A stretch of 21,527 nucleotides of DNA from a virus, in the IMG/VR virus record IMGVR_UViG_3300032677_000189, positions 1 to 21,527 of that record, one strand, 5' to 3'. Every line of letters begins with the position of its first letter. The first letter of the stretch is position 1. The position numbers and the translations under genes are program-made. Below the pieces are notes generated by a model. The model had not been told where the DNA came from. It was given only the letters and a program-made list of their open reading frames with translations, and did not search any database. Shown here piece after piece: positions 1-6,800 of this stretch.

Positions 1-1
1 T

Positions 2-9
2 TATTTATG
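2..9 (-). promoter_or_regulatory. Late-promoter-like octamer CATAAATA after nrdA N-half
   Basis: On the minus strand the bases read CATAAATA, an exact match to the NATAAATA late-promoter consensus of T4-like phages. It lies 19 bases past the TGA that ends the nrdA N-half. It would drive whatever lies beyond the left edge of the window. By analogy with the gp41 locus (20491-20498) that is probably an endonuclease gene, but this cannot be seen here. Confidence 0.5.
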
Positions 10-27
10 CTGGTATACGAAAAACTG

Positions 28-996
28 TCATTTATCTGTAGAATTATCTTCATCTAAAACCTCTACCCAGGTATCTGGGGTAACACAGCAACTACGCAAG
101 TCACCAAACCATTTCTTTAAGAAAGGGATCATACCAGTATGCATGATTTCGCCACCCCTAATAGGACTACCAAGCGGACGGATCCTGCCTATTTCCAACC
201 CAATGCCTGCACGTTTGCTGGCGTATTTGGCCATCATTTCGCCTGAAGCAAATATGCTGTCTAGATCGTCGTCGCTACGTATGAGCACGCATGAACTAAA
301 CTGTTTGGTTGGAGTGCCCAAACCGGCTAAAACCGGTGTGGCCAACGTAAACAGCCCGTCAGATGCTGATTGATAATACTCCTTGATGTAACGCATGCGT
401 GCCGTGTTTGGTTCTTCTTTATGGAACACGGTGGCTGCGGCTATCATGTAACGTATCTGTGGGGTTTCATATATTTCTTTTGTTGCACGATTTCGAACCA
501 AATACTTTTCGATTAGTTGCTCAATGGCTGCGTAACCGTATTGCTCGTCCTTTTCATGATCGAGCATGTCATTCATTTTATTCCAGTCATCTTCCGAATA
601 CCATTCGAGAAGATCTGCCGTGTATAACCCGGCTTCCACGTTTCGTTTTACGATTGAATAGAGATGTGGAACTTCGTATGTCCCATACACATCCTTACGC
701 AGCATGCTCAATCGCTGCTTTCCTGCCACATATTGGTAGTTGGTATGGCCGATACCTGGATTGATATCTGCATCAATTAGATCAACTATTGCCCGCAGTG
801 TTATGCCGTCAATCTCCGTGGTCGGAATATTGTTGTAGAAATGTGGCTGCGCCTTGATTTCAATCATCGATTGGCTAACGTCGGCTATGTTTTTACATAC
901 CTTGGCAATCTGGGCCTGCCACTTTTCGATGTCAAGCAGCTCCTGGCGTCCATCCCGTTTGGTGACGTAAATTTCTCCCTGTCTATGGGTTACCAT
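28..996 (-). CDS. nrdA: Ribonucleotide reductase large subunit, N-half fused to a very short split-intein N fragment
   Basis: Class I ribonucleotide reductase alpha subunit, which makes deoxynucleotides for phage replication in the cytoplasm. Residues ~8-100 form an ATP-cone allosteric domain (YVTKRDGRQELLD). The catalytic-domain motif QFSSCVL carries the redox cysteine C236, followed by KRAGIGLEIGRIRPLGSPIRGG. The protein reads as NrdA up to RSC (residue 303), where a normal enzyme continues SQGGVRGG, the specificity-loop region. Here it instead continues with C304-VTPDTWVEV, a typical intein block A, and stops at residue 322. The gene is therefore the first half of a split gene. The C-half and intein C fragment would lie beyond the left edge. 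The ATG start is supported by AAGGA about 7 bases upstream. The enzyme identity is sure; the split-intein reading is strong but depends on the unseen partner. Confidence 0.93.
   Translation of the reverse strand: MVTHRQGEIYVTKRDGRQELLDIEKWQAQIAKVCKNIADVSQSMIEIKAQPHFYNNIPTTEIDGITLRAIVDLIDADINPGIGHTNYQYVAGKQRLSMLRKDVYGTYEVPHLYSIVKRNVEAGLYTADLLEWYSEDDWNKMNDMLDHEKDEQYGYAAIEQLIEKYLVRNRATKEIYETPQIRYMIAAATVFHKEEPNTARMRYIKEYYQSASDGLFTLATPVLAGLGTPTKQFSSCVLIRSDDDLDSIFASGEMMAKYASKRAGIGLEIGRIRPLGSPIRGGEIMHTGMIPFLKKWFGDLRSCCVTPDTWVEVLDEDNSTDK
31..87 (-). other. Split-intein N fragment in NrdA (19 residues)
   Basis: Codons for C304 to K322 of the nrdA N-half. Cys1 followed by VTPDTWVEV matches intein block A, which has a nucleophilic Cys and a D-T-x-V pattern. 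The fragment ends at TGA before any block B (TxxH) could appear, unlike canonical split inteins of about 90-100 N-terminal residues. Very short natural N fragments are known (AceL-TerL, VidaL types). The insertion point follows the conserved RSC of the NrdA effector-specificity loop. Confidence 0.7.
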
Positions 997-1011
997 GTTC
1001 GATCCTTTTTG

Positions 1012-1019
1012 ATTTTATA
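1012..1019 (-). promoter_or_regulatory. Possible -10 box upstream of nrdA
   Basis: On the minus strand TATAAAAT stands 15 bases before the nrdA ATG, inside the 64-base gap after the upstream gene. It resembles a sigma70 -10 box, but I see no convincing -35 or MotA box. It could be an early or middle promoter, or chance A/T richness. Confidence 0.25.
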
Positions 1020-1060
1020 CTGAGTTAATGTGCGGTCGCTGAAAGCCACATATTTAAATG

Positions 1061-1585
1061 TTATATTATGGTATTGTCATTTGTTATTATGGATTTGGGC
1101 AAGATCATATTCTGATAGTTTAACAGGTAATGATCACCATTGCTATATCCATATCTTTGCTGCACCGTATGTTCCATGTTTGACATTTTTTTGTCTACAA
1201 CTTGCTTGTATTCTAAGTTCAACCACCAGCTGCTGTCTACTTCTAAAACGATAGACTGTAGGCATCGGCGTCGGTCGGTTATCAGCTGTAATTGTAGCCT
1301 GTCAGCGTTCCATCGTCCGTCAGCAGCATAGATAAGCGTGTAGAACATTCCCAATGAAACTGCGCTTTCATCAAACTTGTTTTGATATATTAGATTCCAC
1401 GCAGTTGGCCATGAAGCACAATCATCCCAATCAAGCACTCTTACCGATATTGGTGCATGGCTCCAAAAATCAACAACTTCCTGCAACTGTAACATATCTG
1501 GCAGATCTGCGGTTAGGTTTGCTCGTAAATTTTTCCAAGATTTTAATAGATGCATTGATCCTTGAAAACAATCGGGGCTGTGCAT
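1061..1585 (-). CDS. Conserved phage hypothetical protein, 174 residues
   Basis: No function recognised. The sequence has the style of a conserved family in T4-like cyanophages: a central segment with FWSHAPISVRVLDWDD, then SWPTAWNLIYQNKFDESAVSLGMFYTL and a later LQSIVLEVDSSWWLNLEYKQV. It looks like a compact, soluble, Trp-rich alpha/beta protein without signal peptide or membrane segment. The start is the only ATG after an in-frame stop, with GGAG 10 bases upstream. It lies 23 bases after the tail-fibre stop on the same strand, so it is probably co-transcribed with it. A role in virion assembly is possible from position only. Confidence 0.75.
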   Translation of the reverse strand: MHSPDCFQGSMHLLKSWKNLRANLTADLPDMLQLQEVVDFWSHAPISVRVLDWDDCASWPTAWNLIYQNKFDESAVSLGMFYTLIYAADGRWNADRLQLQLITDRRRCLQSIVLEVDSSWWLNLEYKQVVDKKMSNMEHTVQQRYGYSNGDHYLLNYQNMILPKSIITNDNTII

Positions 1586-1608
1586 TATGTGGCGACTCCG
1601 TACATCTA

Positions 1609-3315
1609 TTATGATTCAAGTTGTAAAAGCGTCAGTGTGACGGTAATGGCCGATGTTGAGCCACCATTATTATACACATTCATCTGTATATTGCTGTTGG
1701 GCGACGATTCGCTGCTGTAACCAATCACGGCAGGGCTGAAATACACGGTACCTGCGCCTGTTGTGATTGCTTCGGCAACCACTCCGCTGCCGGGAGTTGG
1801 GTCGGTATTGATGGATCTGCCTGCATCACTGGTCCTATCCGCAATGCTGGTATATACCGTAACCCATGCACCAAACGAGACTTGTATGCTATACAAGGCA
1901 TAACCTACATAACCCACCGCGGTTATGTTGGCACTCGACCCGGCAGTGAGACTACCGGTGGTTACGGCAACCGTGGTCCTGGCTGACAAGCTGTTGCCGC
2001 TGTAGCCGCTATAACCAGAATATCCACTGATGCCCGAATATCCCGAGGACGCAAAGGCACCATTGAGACCACTGTATCCGGAGTATCCACTGTATCCGGA
2101 ATGTCCGCTATATCCGCTATAACCTGAACCGCCAAGTCCATTATTTTGTTGTGCATCTATTATGAGATTGTTGGTACCATGATCAACCACTCCGGGTGCC
2201 AAAGAAAACACATCTCCTATGCTGGCATTTATGGTTGAAGAGGTTCCCCAGTATAGGCTTTTGACCGAGTCGGCCGTTCCTGTGTCGTAAAAGGTGTTGC
2301 CAATGCTTGTAACGCCGGGATTGCTGCTGGCGTCACCAACATAGATACCATAATTGGCGATTGTGTAAAATCGAGATTGCGTGACAGTTGTGTAGGATGG
2401 TCCATTATAAGTAGGTGCTAGCCCTGCGCCAATCCCTCGATATAGCGTGTGTAAACCACACCGGCTCAGGGTGGTATATTGCACAGGATCGTTCATTAAT
2501 AAGGCCGTGCTGAAATTCTGTATATCACAGTCGACCAATTGGGCATCGTGTGTGTAAACGGCATTGCCCATGGTTTCACAGGTAAATGCGGCGTCATTAC
2601 CGCCCGGAAATCCATCGTGCCATCCACCTACTAGCCATACCCTTTCAAATCTTACATGTGTATACCTTAACAATTGAACCGCGCTTATCTGCTGGTCATT
2701 GGTGTTGATTGCCATGTCGCGCACATGTATGTGTGTAGGAAGCAGTGCTCCGTTTAATCCTACGTTGGCATCGGTTTGACCCAGACTATCAACCGTTTGG
2801 AACATAAATGGCATCGACGTGCCACTGGCTGCCATTATCGTGGTTCCGCTTGATCCATCCCCGATCAGGCTTACATACGGATACAACAATATGGGACTGG
2901 CAATTAGATAGGTTCCTGCCGGAAAGAACAACGAGATTGCAGTGTTCCCATTGGCAGGATAGCCCTGCAACAGTTGTGCAATGGCAGCATTTATGGCAGG
3001 AGCATCATCTGTTACACCATCACCTACTGCACCAAAGTCCTTTATGCTGGCTATGTCGTCCAGCTTTGCTTGCAGGGTCCTCGATATCGCAGCGGTCAAG
3101 TCCACTCCGTTGGCACTGAAGATCGTGTTGATCAAGCTGGTGTTTTGGCTATATGCCGTTAAGACCTCAGTATTACCACCGTAGCCACTTGTATTTCCTA
3201 TAAACAATTGCCGTGTATCGAGACACCATCCAAATTCGCCTTCTGCCAGTGCAGCTGGCAGGTCTGCGTATACCCCTCTACGGTTTTGTATTCTTGATAT
3301 TGTTTGGATGGCCAT
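1609..3315 (-). CDS. Tail fibre or tail spike with pectate-lyase-like beta-helix and GYS repeats
   Basis: Likely receptor-binding or polysaccharide-contacting virion protein of 568 residues. Residues ~1-45 (RRGVYADLPAALAEGEFGW..LFIGN) match the N-terminal attachment module of many phage fibres. Residues ~90-385 begin with IKDFGAVGDGVTDDAPAIN, the classic opening of a right-handed beta-helix (Pectate_lyase_3) domain. Residues ~392-442 are a low-complexity Gly-Tyr-Ser linker. The C-terminal ~125 residues (YALYSIQVSFGAWVTVYT .. VTLTLLQLES) match a knob-like domain common at the ends of cyanophage fibre proteins. The start has GGAG 9 bases upstream. It is divergent from the CCA-adding enzyme gene. 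Whether the beta-helix is a lyase, a hydrolase or only a binding surface cannot be told. Confidence 0.85.
   Translation of the reverse strand: MAIQTISRIQNRRGVYADLPAALAEGEFGWCLDTRQLFIGNTSGYGGNTEVLTAYSQNTSLINTIFSANGVDLTAAISRTLQAKLDDIASIKDFGAVGDGVTDDAPAINAAIAQLLQGYPANGNTAISLFFPAGTYLIASPILLYPYVSLIGDGSSGTTIMAASGTSMPFMFQTVDSLGQTDANVGLNGALLPTHIHVRDMAINTNDQQISAVQLLRYTHVRFERVWLVGGWHDGFPGGNDAAFTCETMGNAVYTHDAQLVDCDIQNFSTALLMNDPVQYTTLSRCGLHTLYRGIGAGLAPTYNGPSYTTVTQSRFYTIANYGIYVGDASSNPGVTSIGNTFYDTGTADSVKSLYWGTSSTINASIGDVFSLAPGVVDHGTNNLIIDAQQNNGLGGSGYSGYSGHSGYSGYSGYSGLNGAFASSGYSGISGYSGYSGYSGNSLSARTTVAVTTGSLTAGSSANITAVGYVGYALYSIQVSFGAWVTVYTSIADRTSDAGRSINTDPTPGSGVVAEAITTGAGTVYFSPAVIGYSSESSPNSNIQMNVYNNGGSTSAITVTLTLLQLES
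1990..2140 (-). repeat. Collagen-like GYS tandem repeat region in the tail fibre
   Basis: This stretch encodes about a dozen Gly-Tyr-Ser triplets with minor variants (GHS, GIS, GLN), broken by a short GAFASS segment. The protein repeat is regular, but the codons vary (GGC/GGT/GGA, TAC/TAT, AGC/TCC/TCT/TCG/AGT), so this is not a simple DNA microsatellite. G-x-y repeats of this kind form extended or triple-helical linkers in phage fibres. Confidence 0.85.
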
Positions 3316-3339
3316 GTATATAAGCTCCGATATGTGGAA

Positions 3340-3347
3340 TATTTAGC
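3340..3347 (-). promoter_or_regulatory. Weak late-promoter-like box before tail fibre
   Basis: The minus strand reads GCTAAATA, one mismatch from NATAAATA, 24 bases before the tail-fibre ATG. That spacing equals that of the exact late boxes elsewhere in the window (21-26 bases). The tail-fibre gene is divergent from its neighbour and needs its own promoter. Confidence 0.35.
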
Positions 3348-3364
3348 TACCCATCACTCTTCAG

Positions 3365-3394
3365 TTGACCTTAATTTCACACATGCTATAAATT
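3365..3394 (+). promoter_or_regulatory. Putative promoter for the CCA-adding enzyme gene
   Basis: TTGACC at 3365-3370, a 16-base spacer and TATAAA at 3387-3392 form a sigma70-like promoter. TATAAATT at 3387-3394 is also one mismatch from the late octamer. The start codon follows 7 bases after the box, and I see no SD, so the mRNA may be leaderless or nearly so. The 11-mer AGTTGACCTTA recurs before the small gene at 5966. Confidence 0.4.
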
Positions 3395-3401
3395 AGATAA
3401 C

Positions 3402-4565
3402 ATGAATGCAGACAACAACATATTGCTGGATATCAAACAGCTGGTTAAGCCTGGCTTGGAATCCCTGCGAAATCTTTTCCTGGCAAGAGGTCATGATATC
3501 CGGTTGGTCGGCGGTTGTGTGCGAGATTACATGTTAGGGATGCTACCAAACGATATTGATCTCTGCACGGATGCAACACCAGACGAGCAGGTTGCAATCT
3601 ACCAAACACATGACATCAGATACATTGAAACTGGGTTGCAACATGGTACCGTTACCGTGGTTCTGGATGGCGAAACGTACGAAATCACCAGCCTGCGTGC
3701 TGATGTAGAAACTGACGGGCGTCATGCCATTGTTGCCTACACTCGTGATTGGTATGTTGACCTGCAACGGCGTGATTTCACCATGAATGCCATGAGCTTG
3801 ACATTTGACGGAGAGCTGATTGATCCTTTTAATGGCTTGACGGATCTAAGAAAAGGTCTTGTGGCATTTGTGGGCGATGCGGAACAGCGAATCCAGGAAG
3901 ATTACCTACGCATCCTCCGCTGGTTCCGGTTTCGTGGTCGCTTTGGCATGAGCATGAGCTATTCCGCGCGCAGGGGCATTGAGAAACATGCAGCAGGCCT
4001 GGAAAAAATCAGCCGGGAAAGGGTGTGGAGCGAAATCGGAAAGATCTTGACCGGTAATTATGGGCCTTTTATCATGATAGAGCTGCACCAGATGGGCATT
4101 GGCCAACATATAGGCTTGGGCAACACGGTTGCTAACATTGTCGATGCAGAAGCGGTACATGCTATAACCAAAAATCCTGTTACCATCATGGTGGCGCTGT
4201 ATGAGCGGGAGGCCAGCAATATTCTCAGAAAATGGAAAGCAAGCCGGGCAGAAATCGATCTGGCGGTTTTTCTATGCACTGAGCAATATTCGGCCATCTC
4301 CCCGTTTAACTGGATGGCGGTATCTGGTATCAGCAGGGAATTGGCAATGGAGCTGGCTGCCCTAAGAGGCATGGACGGGTTTGACCGTGCTGTTCTGGCA
4401 GAGTGGGAAGTGCCGGTATTTCCTGTAACGGGTGACGACATCATCGCCATGGGGGTCAAGCAAGGACCCGAGGTGGGTAGGTTACTGTCGTCACTTAAAA
4501 TGTATTGGGCATCCAATAACTATACACCCACACGCTACGATCTTCTGGGGCAGTTGGATAAGTGA
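3402..4565 (+). CDS. cca: tRNA nucleotidyltransferase (CCA-adding enzyme), class II
   Basis: Adds or repairs the 3' CCA end of tRNAs in the cytoplasm. Motifs appear in the family order: LVGGCVRD (residues 35-42, nucleotide-binding GG and arginine), DIDL with metal-binding D51 and D53, TDATP, then RRDFTMNAM (123-131), DPFNGLTDL (141-149), and QEDYLRILRWFRF (165-177). The C-terminal FPVTGDDIIAMGVKQGPEVGRLL matches the tail domain typical of alphaproteobacterial enzymes. At 387 residues it has near-normal length, so it looks intact. No SD precedes the ATG. It is the first gene of a plus-strand island among minus-strand late genes. A poly(A) polymerase role cannot be excluded, but class II CCA motifs fit better. 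Confidence 0.92.
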   Translation: MNADNNILLDIKQLVKPGLESLRNLFLARGHDIRLVGGCVRDYMLGMLPNDIDLCTDATPDEQVAIYQTHDIRYIETGLQHGTVTVVLDGETYEITSLRADVETDGRHAIVAYTRDWYVDLQRRDFTMNAMSLTFDGELIDPFNGLTDLRKGLVAFVGDAEQRIQEDYLRILRWFRFRGRFGMSMSYSARRGIEKHAAGLEKISRERVWSEIGKILTGNYGPFIMIELHQMGIGQHIGLGNTVANIVDAEAVHAITKNPVTIMVALYEREASNILRKWKASRAEIDLAVFLCTEQYSAISPFNWMAVSGISRELAMELAALRGMDGFDRAVLAEWEVPVFPVTGDDIIAMGVKQGPEVGRLLSSLKMYWASNNYTPTRYDLLGQLDK

Positions 4566-4602
4566 TTGAATTTCTGTTATCTAATTTTGCTATGGTGTGA
4601 TA

Positions 4603-4637
4603 TATCTCCTGCGCATAGTAAATATGCGCAGGAGATA
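4603..4637 (+). promoter_or_regulatory. Perfect 14-bp hairpin burying the SD of the ParB-like gene, with late-promoter-like loop
   Basis: 4603-4616 (TATCTCCTGCGCAT) pairs perfectly with 4624-4637 (ATGCGCAGGAGATA) across a 7-base loop. The SD AGGAGA (4630-4635), 7 bases before the ATG at 4643, lies wholly in the 3' arm. There is no U-tract on either side, so it is not a good intrinsic terminator. AGTAAATA at 4617-4624, mostly in the loop, is one mismatch from the late consensus. A transcript begun there would start near the SD and lack the 5' arm. A weak TTGAAT...TGCTATGGT upstream (4566-4596) could make a longer, self-blocked mRNA. Confidence 0.7.
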
Positions 4638-4642
4638 CTGTC

Positions 4643-5320
4643 ATGCGAATAATTGATGTGATTGGCGAAACGGCTGGTGTCGGCAAAATAGAATTGGGAA
4701 TCAATACCACGCCGGATTTTCATCCCGGCGAAATCAAGCGACAAGCTGCAAAAATGCGCTTGAACGTGGACAACAACGGCAGGCCACCCATTGCAAATAC
4801 AAATGGGTCCGACGCAGTAAAAGAAAGCGTTTCCGGTGCAGTCATGCTGGATATATTCCATAGGCAGCATCATGACCAACCTGGTCTCAATAAGCAAATG
4901 GAGCAGTGGATAAACGGCCAAAAGTGGGGTATGAAAATGATCGCACCTGACGATCTTCCAGATCATGATGCTGACACGGAAGATCCATTTAACCGTGTGA
5001 TTTACCTTGACGACAGCAGGGTTTCATGGTATGAACGCAAATTGAAAGCTGGACAAAAAATAGAACCCATAATCATGGGACCTAACGGGAGCGTCATCGA
5101 TGGCAATCATCGTGCGCAGGCAGCTAAGGATCTACACCAGCCAATACTGGCATATGTGCCAATGGGATCATTGGACGAAGAAGTTTGGGATCAAAAAAAT
5201 CCAAAAAAACGCCACAAGCATCTATCCCCTGCACAAAAATCGGCGGCCAAGGCCAGGGCTAAACGTGCCGGAAGACCCTATCCAAACCTAATTGACAACA
5301 TGTGGGCGTCTCGCAAATAA
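4643..5320 (+). CDS. ParB/sulfiredoxin-fold domain protein with basic C-terminal tail
   Basis: A 225-residue protein with a ParB/Srx-like domain at ~118-175. RVSWYERKLKAGQKIEPIIM is followed by VIDGNHRAQAA (152-161), the DGxHR signature of ParB N-terminal domains. Family members bind DNA or CTP, act as nucleases, or modify proteins or DNA; the precise role is unknown. Residues ~187-222 (HKHLSPAQKSAAKARAKRAG then RPYPNLIDNM) form a basic tail that recurs in phage proteins. The N-terminal ~110 residues are not recognised. The start has an ideal SD (AGGAGA) that is buried in a perfect hairpin. It lies 77 bases after cca on the same strand. Confidence 0.8.
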   Translation: MRIIDVIGETAGVGKIELGINTTPDFHPGEIKRQAAKMRLNVDNNGRPPIANTNGSDAVKESVSGAVMLDIFHRQHHDQPGLNKQMEQWINGQKWGMKMIAPDDLPDHDADTEDPFNRVIYLDDSRVSWYERKLKAGQKIEPIIMGPNGSVIDGNHRAQAAKDLHQPILAYVPMGSLDEEVWDQKNPKKRHKHLSPAQKSAAKARAKRAGRPYPNLIDNMWASRK

Positions 5321-5321
5321 T
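5292..5321 (+). promoter_or_regulatory. Possible sigma70-like promoter before the cupin-like gene
   Basis: TTGACA at 5292-5297 inside the end of the ParB-like gene is followed after 18 bases by AATAAT (5316-5321). The start codon is 8 bases further on and no SD is visible. The -10 match is weak. Confidence 0.25.
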
Positions 5322-5329
5322 CAAACTTG

Positions 5330-5920
5330 ATGTTTACGGATTCAAAATTATTATTTGCCTCTCTGGATCTTCCCGACAATCCCGTTAAACCTAACGTGGA
5401 ATGGCCAAAGATTATTGATAGGCCGAGTGAGATACAAAAGGTTGACAGATCAATCTTAACTGACGATGTCAATCAAATCATCAGCGATCTCGGCTTATCT
5501 ATTGATTATTTGATGCTTTGGACATGGAGCCAGCCGGCAGATAAAAATTATTATGAAATCCATTCCGACGGCCATTATACCAATGTGCATGCAAGGTATC
5601 TAGCAATGAATTGGCTCATAACAGGGACCAGCAGTGTCAATTGGTATAGTTATGATAATGGAACACCGACGCTGAAAAAATACCGAAGCGACACATTCCA
5701 ATTAACACAATGGTCATATGACACCGCACCTGCAAAACACCTTGCTAAATGGACCGGGGCTAAACCTGCCATACTTAACATCCGACAACCACACCAGGTG
5801 ATCGTTGAAAGCGCAGATGTACCGCGCAGAAGTGTAACAATGCGGTTTCTTCCCAACATAACCATGGAAGAAATGATTTCACGGCTTGGAAAACGTGTTT
5901 TAAAAATCAACGAAGAATGA
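5330..5920 (+). CDS. Cupin / 2-oxoglutarate-Fe(II) oxygenase-like protein
   Basis: A 196-residue protein with the layout of a double-stranded beta-helix oxygenase. It has an HxD pair (H78, D80 in EIHSDGH), RYLAMNWLITGTSSVNWY as following core strands, then a distal histidine (H155 in RQPHQV) and downstream arginines (R166, R167, R172) of the sort that hold 2-oxoglutarate. Similar small hydroxylase-like proteins are frequent in T4-like phages; their substrates are unknown. The ATG at 5330 is chosen over the TTG just before it. Neither has an SD. It follows the ParB-like gene by 9 bases. Assignment rests on motif spacing only, and a non-catalytic cupin is possible. Confidence 0.7.
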   Translation: MFTDSKLLFASLDLPDNPVKPNVEWPKIIDRPSEIQKVDRSILTDDVNQIISDLGLSIDYLMLWTWSQPADKNYYEIHSDGHYTNVHARYLAMNWLITGTSSVNWYSYDNGTPTLKKYRSDTFQLTQWSYDTAPAKHLAKWTGAKPAILNIRQPHQVIVESADVPRRSVTMRFLPNITMEEMISRLGKRVLKINEE

Positions 5921-5930
5921 TTTGCTGTAG

Positions 5931-5960
5931 TTGACCTTACCATCTATGCAAGCGTATCCT
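5931..5960 (+). promoter_or_regulatory. Putative sigma70-like promoter before the 56-residue gene
   Basis: TTGACC (5931-5936), an 18-base spacer and TATCCT (5955-5960). The ATG of the next gene is 5 bases after the box, so transcription would begin almost at the start codon. The 11-mer AGTTGACCTTA is shared with the promoter region at 3363-3373. Confidence 0.35.
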
Positions 5961-5965
5961 ATTGC

Positions 5966-6136
5966 ATGGAATATAAAATCGTCAAACCAAAATGGCAAAA
6001 AATTGAAGACGTGCCGGTGATAACATACGATTGGGCCGCACTGATTGCCGGCGACAGAATATCAGTTGAGGATATAAACGATCTTGTTGACACATACGAA
6101 GATTGGCTGGCAACCTTTACACCTGATGGAACTTAG
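5966..6136 (+). CDS. Small acidic phage protein, 56 residues, hypothetical
   Basis: Begins MEYKIVKPKWQKIEDVPV and ends WLATFTPDGT. It is acidic, with a likely helix (ISVEDINDLVDTYEDWL), and has no known domain. It fills most of the gap between the cupin-like gene and the nuclease gene. Its last 20 bases overlap the 3' end of the convergent PD-(D/E)XK gene. There is no SD before the ATG, but a TTGACC/TATCCT promoter sits immediately upstream. It could be a small regulator or inhibitor, but this is not shown. Confidence 0.55.
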   Translation: MEYKIVKPKWQKIEDVPVITYDWAALIAGDRISVEDINDLVDTYEDWLATFTPDGT

Positions 6137-6800
6137 CCACCCGCTGCCACCAACGTGCTGTAAATTCCTCAAATTCTTCACCACGCAATACCCAGTGCTG
6201 TGGAGCCAGATCTTTTGAGCACATTAGTATCACACCTTGTTTGATATCTGTTCCATACAAAGCGTTATGTGCAGCCGCATAGGCCACCAGCTGTGTTTTA
6301 TAATCCACAACCCGTTCGTCAGTTTTTGGCTGATTGGTTTGTTTAAAGTCAACAATGCTAGGCACACCTTGATAGACGCCTAGGACATCTGTTGTACCTG
6401 CGTATAACTCTGGGTAATACAGATTGACTTCCAATCCCCAAACCTCATCCAAAAATGGTCTAAGATAGTTTTCCAGTATCACTTCTGCCATTTTTGAGCT
6501 CTGTTTATGGTAAAAGTTGGTACCCGGAGTAGGGTTCTCTCCCTTGAGGTATCTTTCTAAAAACGAGTGCATCAGTGTTCCACGAAAAGCAGCTTCCTTG
6601 GTGATTTCATTCGCCTTTTTGTCGCCTACACTACGTCGCCATGCTTCGAGAGCCTTTTTAGATTCATCTGACTTGGTTTTATCTAAAATAGTGGTTACAG
6701 ATGGTAATTTGTTCCCATATGGATCAACATATTTGCGACCTTCGGGTCCCCCGTCTTCTCGTGCAAGAGGCTGGTATTGGAATTTGTCTACTAATATCAT
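6117..6800 (-). CDS. PD-(D/E)XK superfamily nuclease (RecB/Cas4-like exonuclease family)
   Basis: A 227-residue single-domain nuclease. Motifs run in the RecB-like order: LPSVTTIL at 32-39, GTLMHSFLERYL with H78, AGTTDVLG with D138, IVDFK with D151 and K153, and YKTQLVAYAAA with Q170. These are the metal-binding and catalytic residues of the family, and all are present. In phages such enzymes process DNA ends or degrade host DNA; the exact role here is unknown. It lies 33 bases after an unknown gene on the same strand and is the last gene of the late cluster. No SD precedes the ATG, so a different start is possible. Confidence 0.88.
   Translation of the reverse strand: MILVDKFQYQPLAREDGGPEGRKYVDPYGNKLPSVTTILDKTKSDESKKALEAWRRSVGDKKANEITKEAAFRGTLMHSFLERYLKGENPTPGTNFYHKQSSKMAEVILENYLRPFLDEVWGLEVNLYYPELYAGTTDVLGVYQGVPSIVDFKQTNQPKTDERVVDYKTQLVAYAAAHNALYGTDIKQGVILMCSKDLAPQHWVLRGEEFEEFTARWWQRVAKFHQV

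Noticed and set aside
28-90. Simple truncation or frameshift of nrdA as the cause of the early stop
   Set aside because: The divergence from NrdA begins exactly at a conserved loop with an intein Cys1/block A, not with random residues. A split intein explains it better, though the left flank is needed for proof.
4603-4637. Intrinsic terminator after cca
   Set aside because: The stem is perfect, but neither strand has a U-tract after it, and the 3' arm holds the SD of the next gene.
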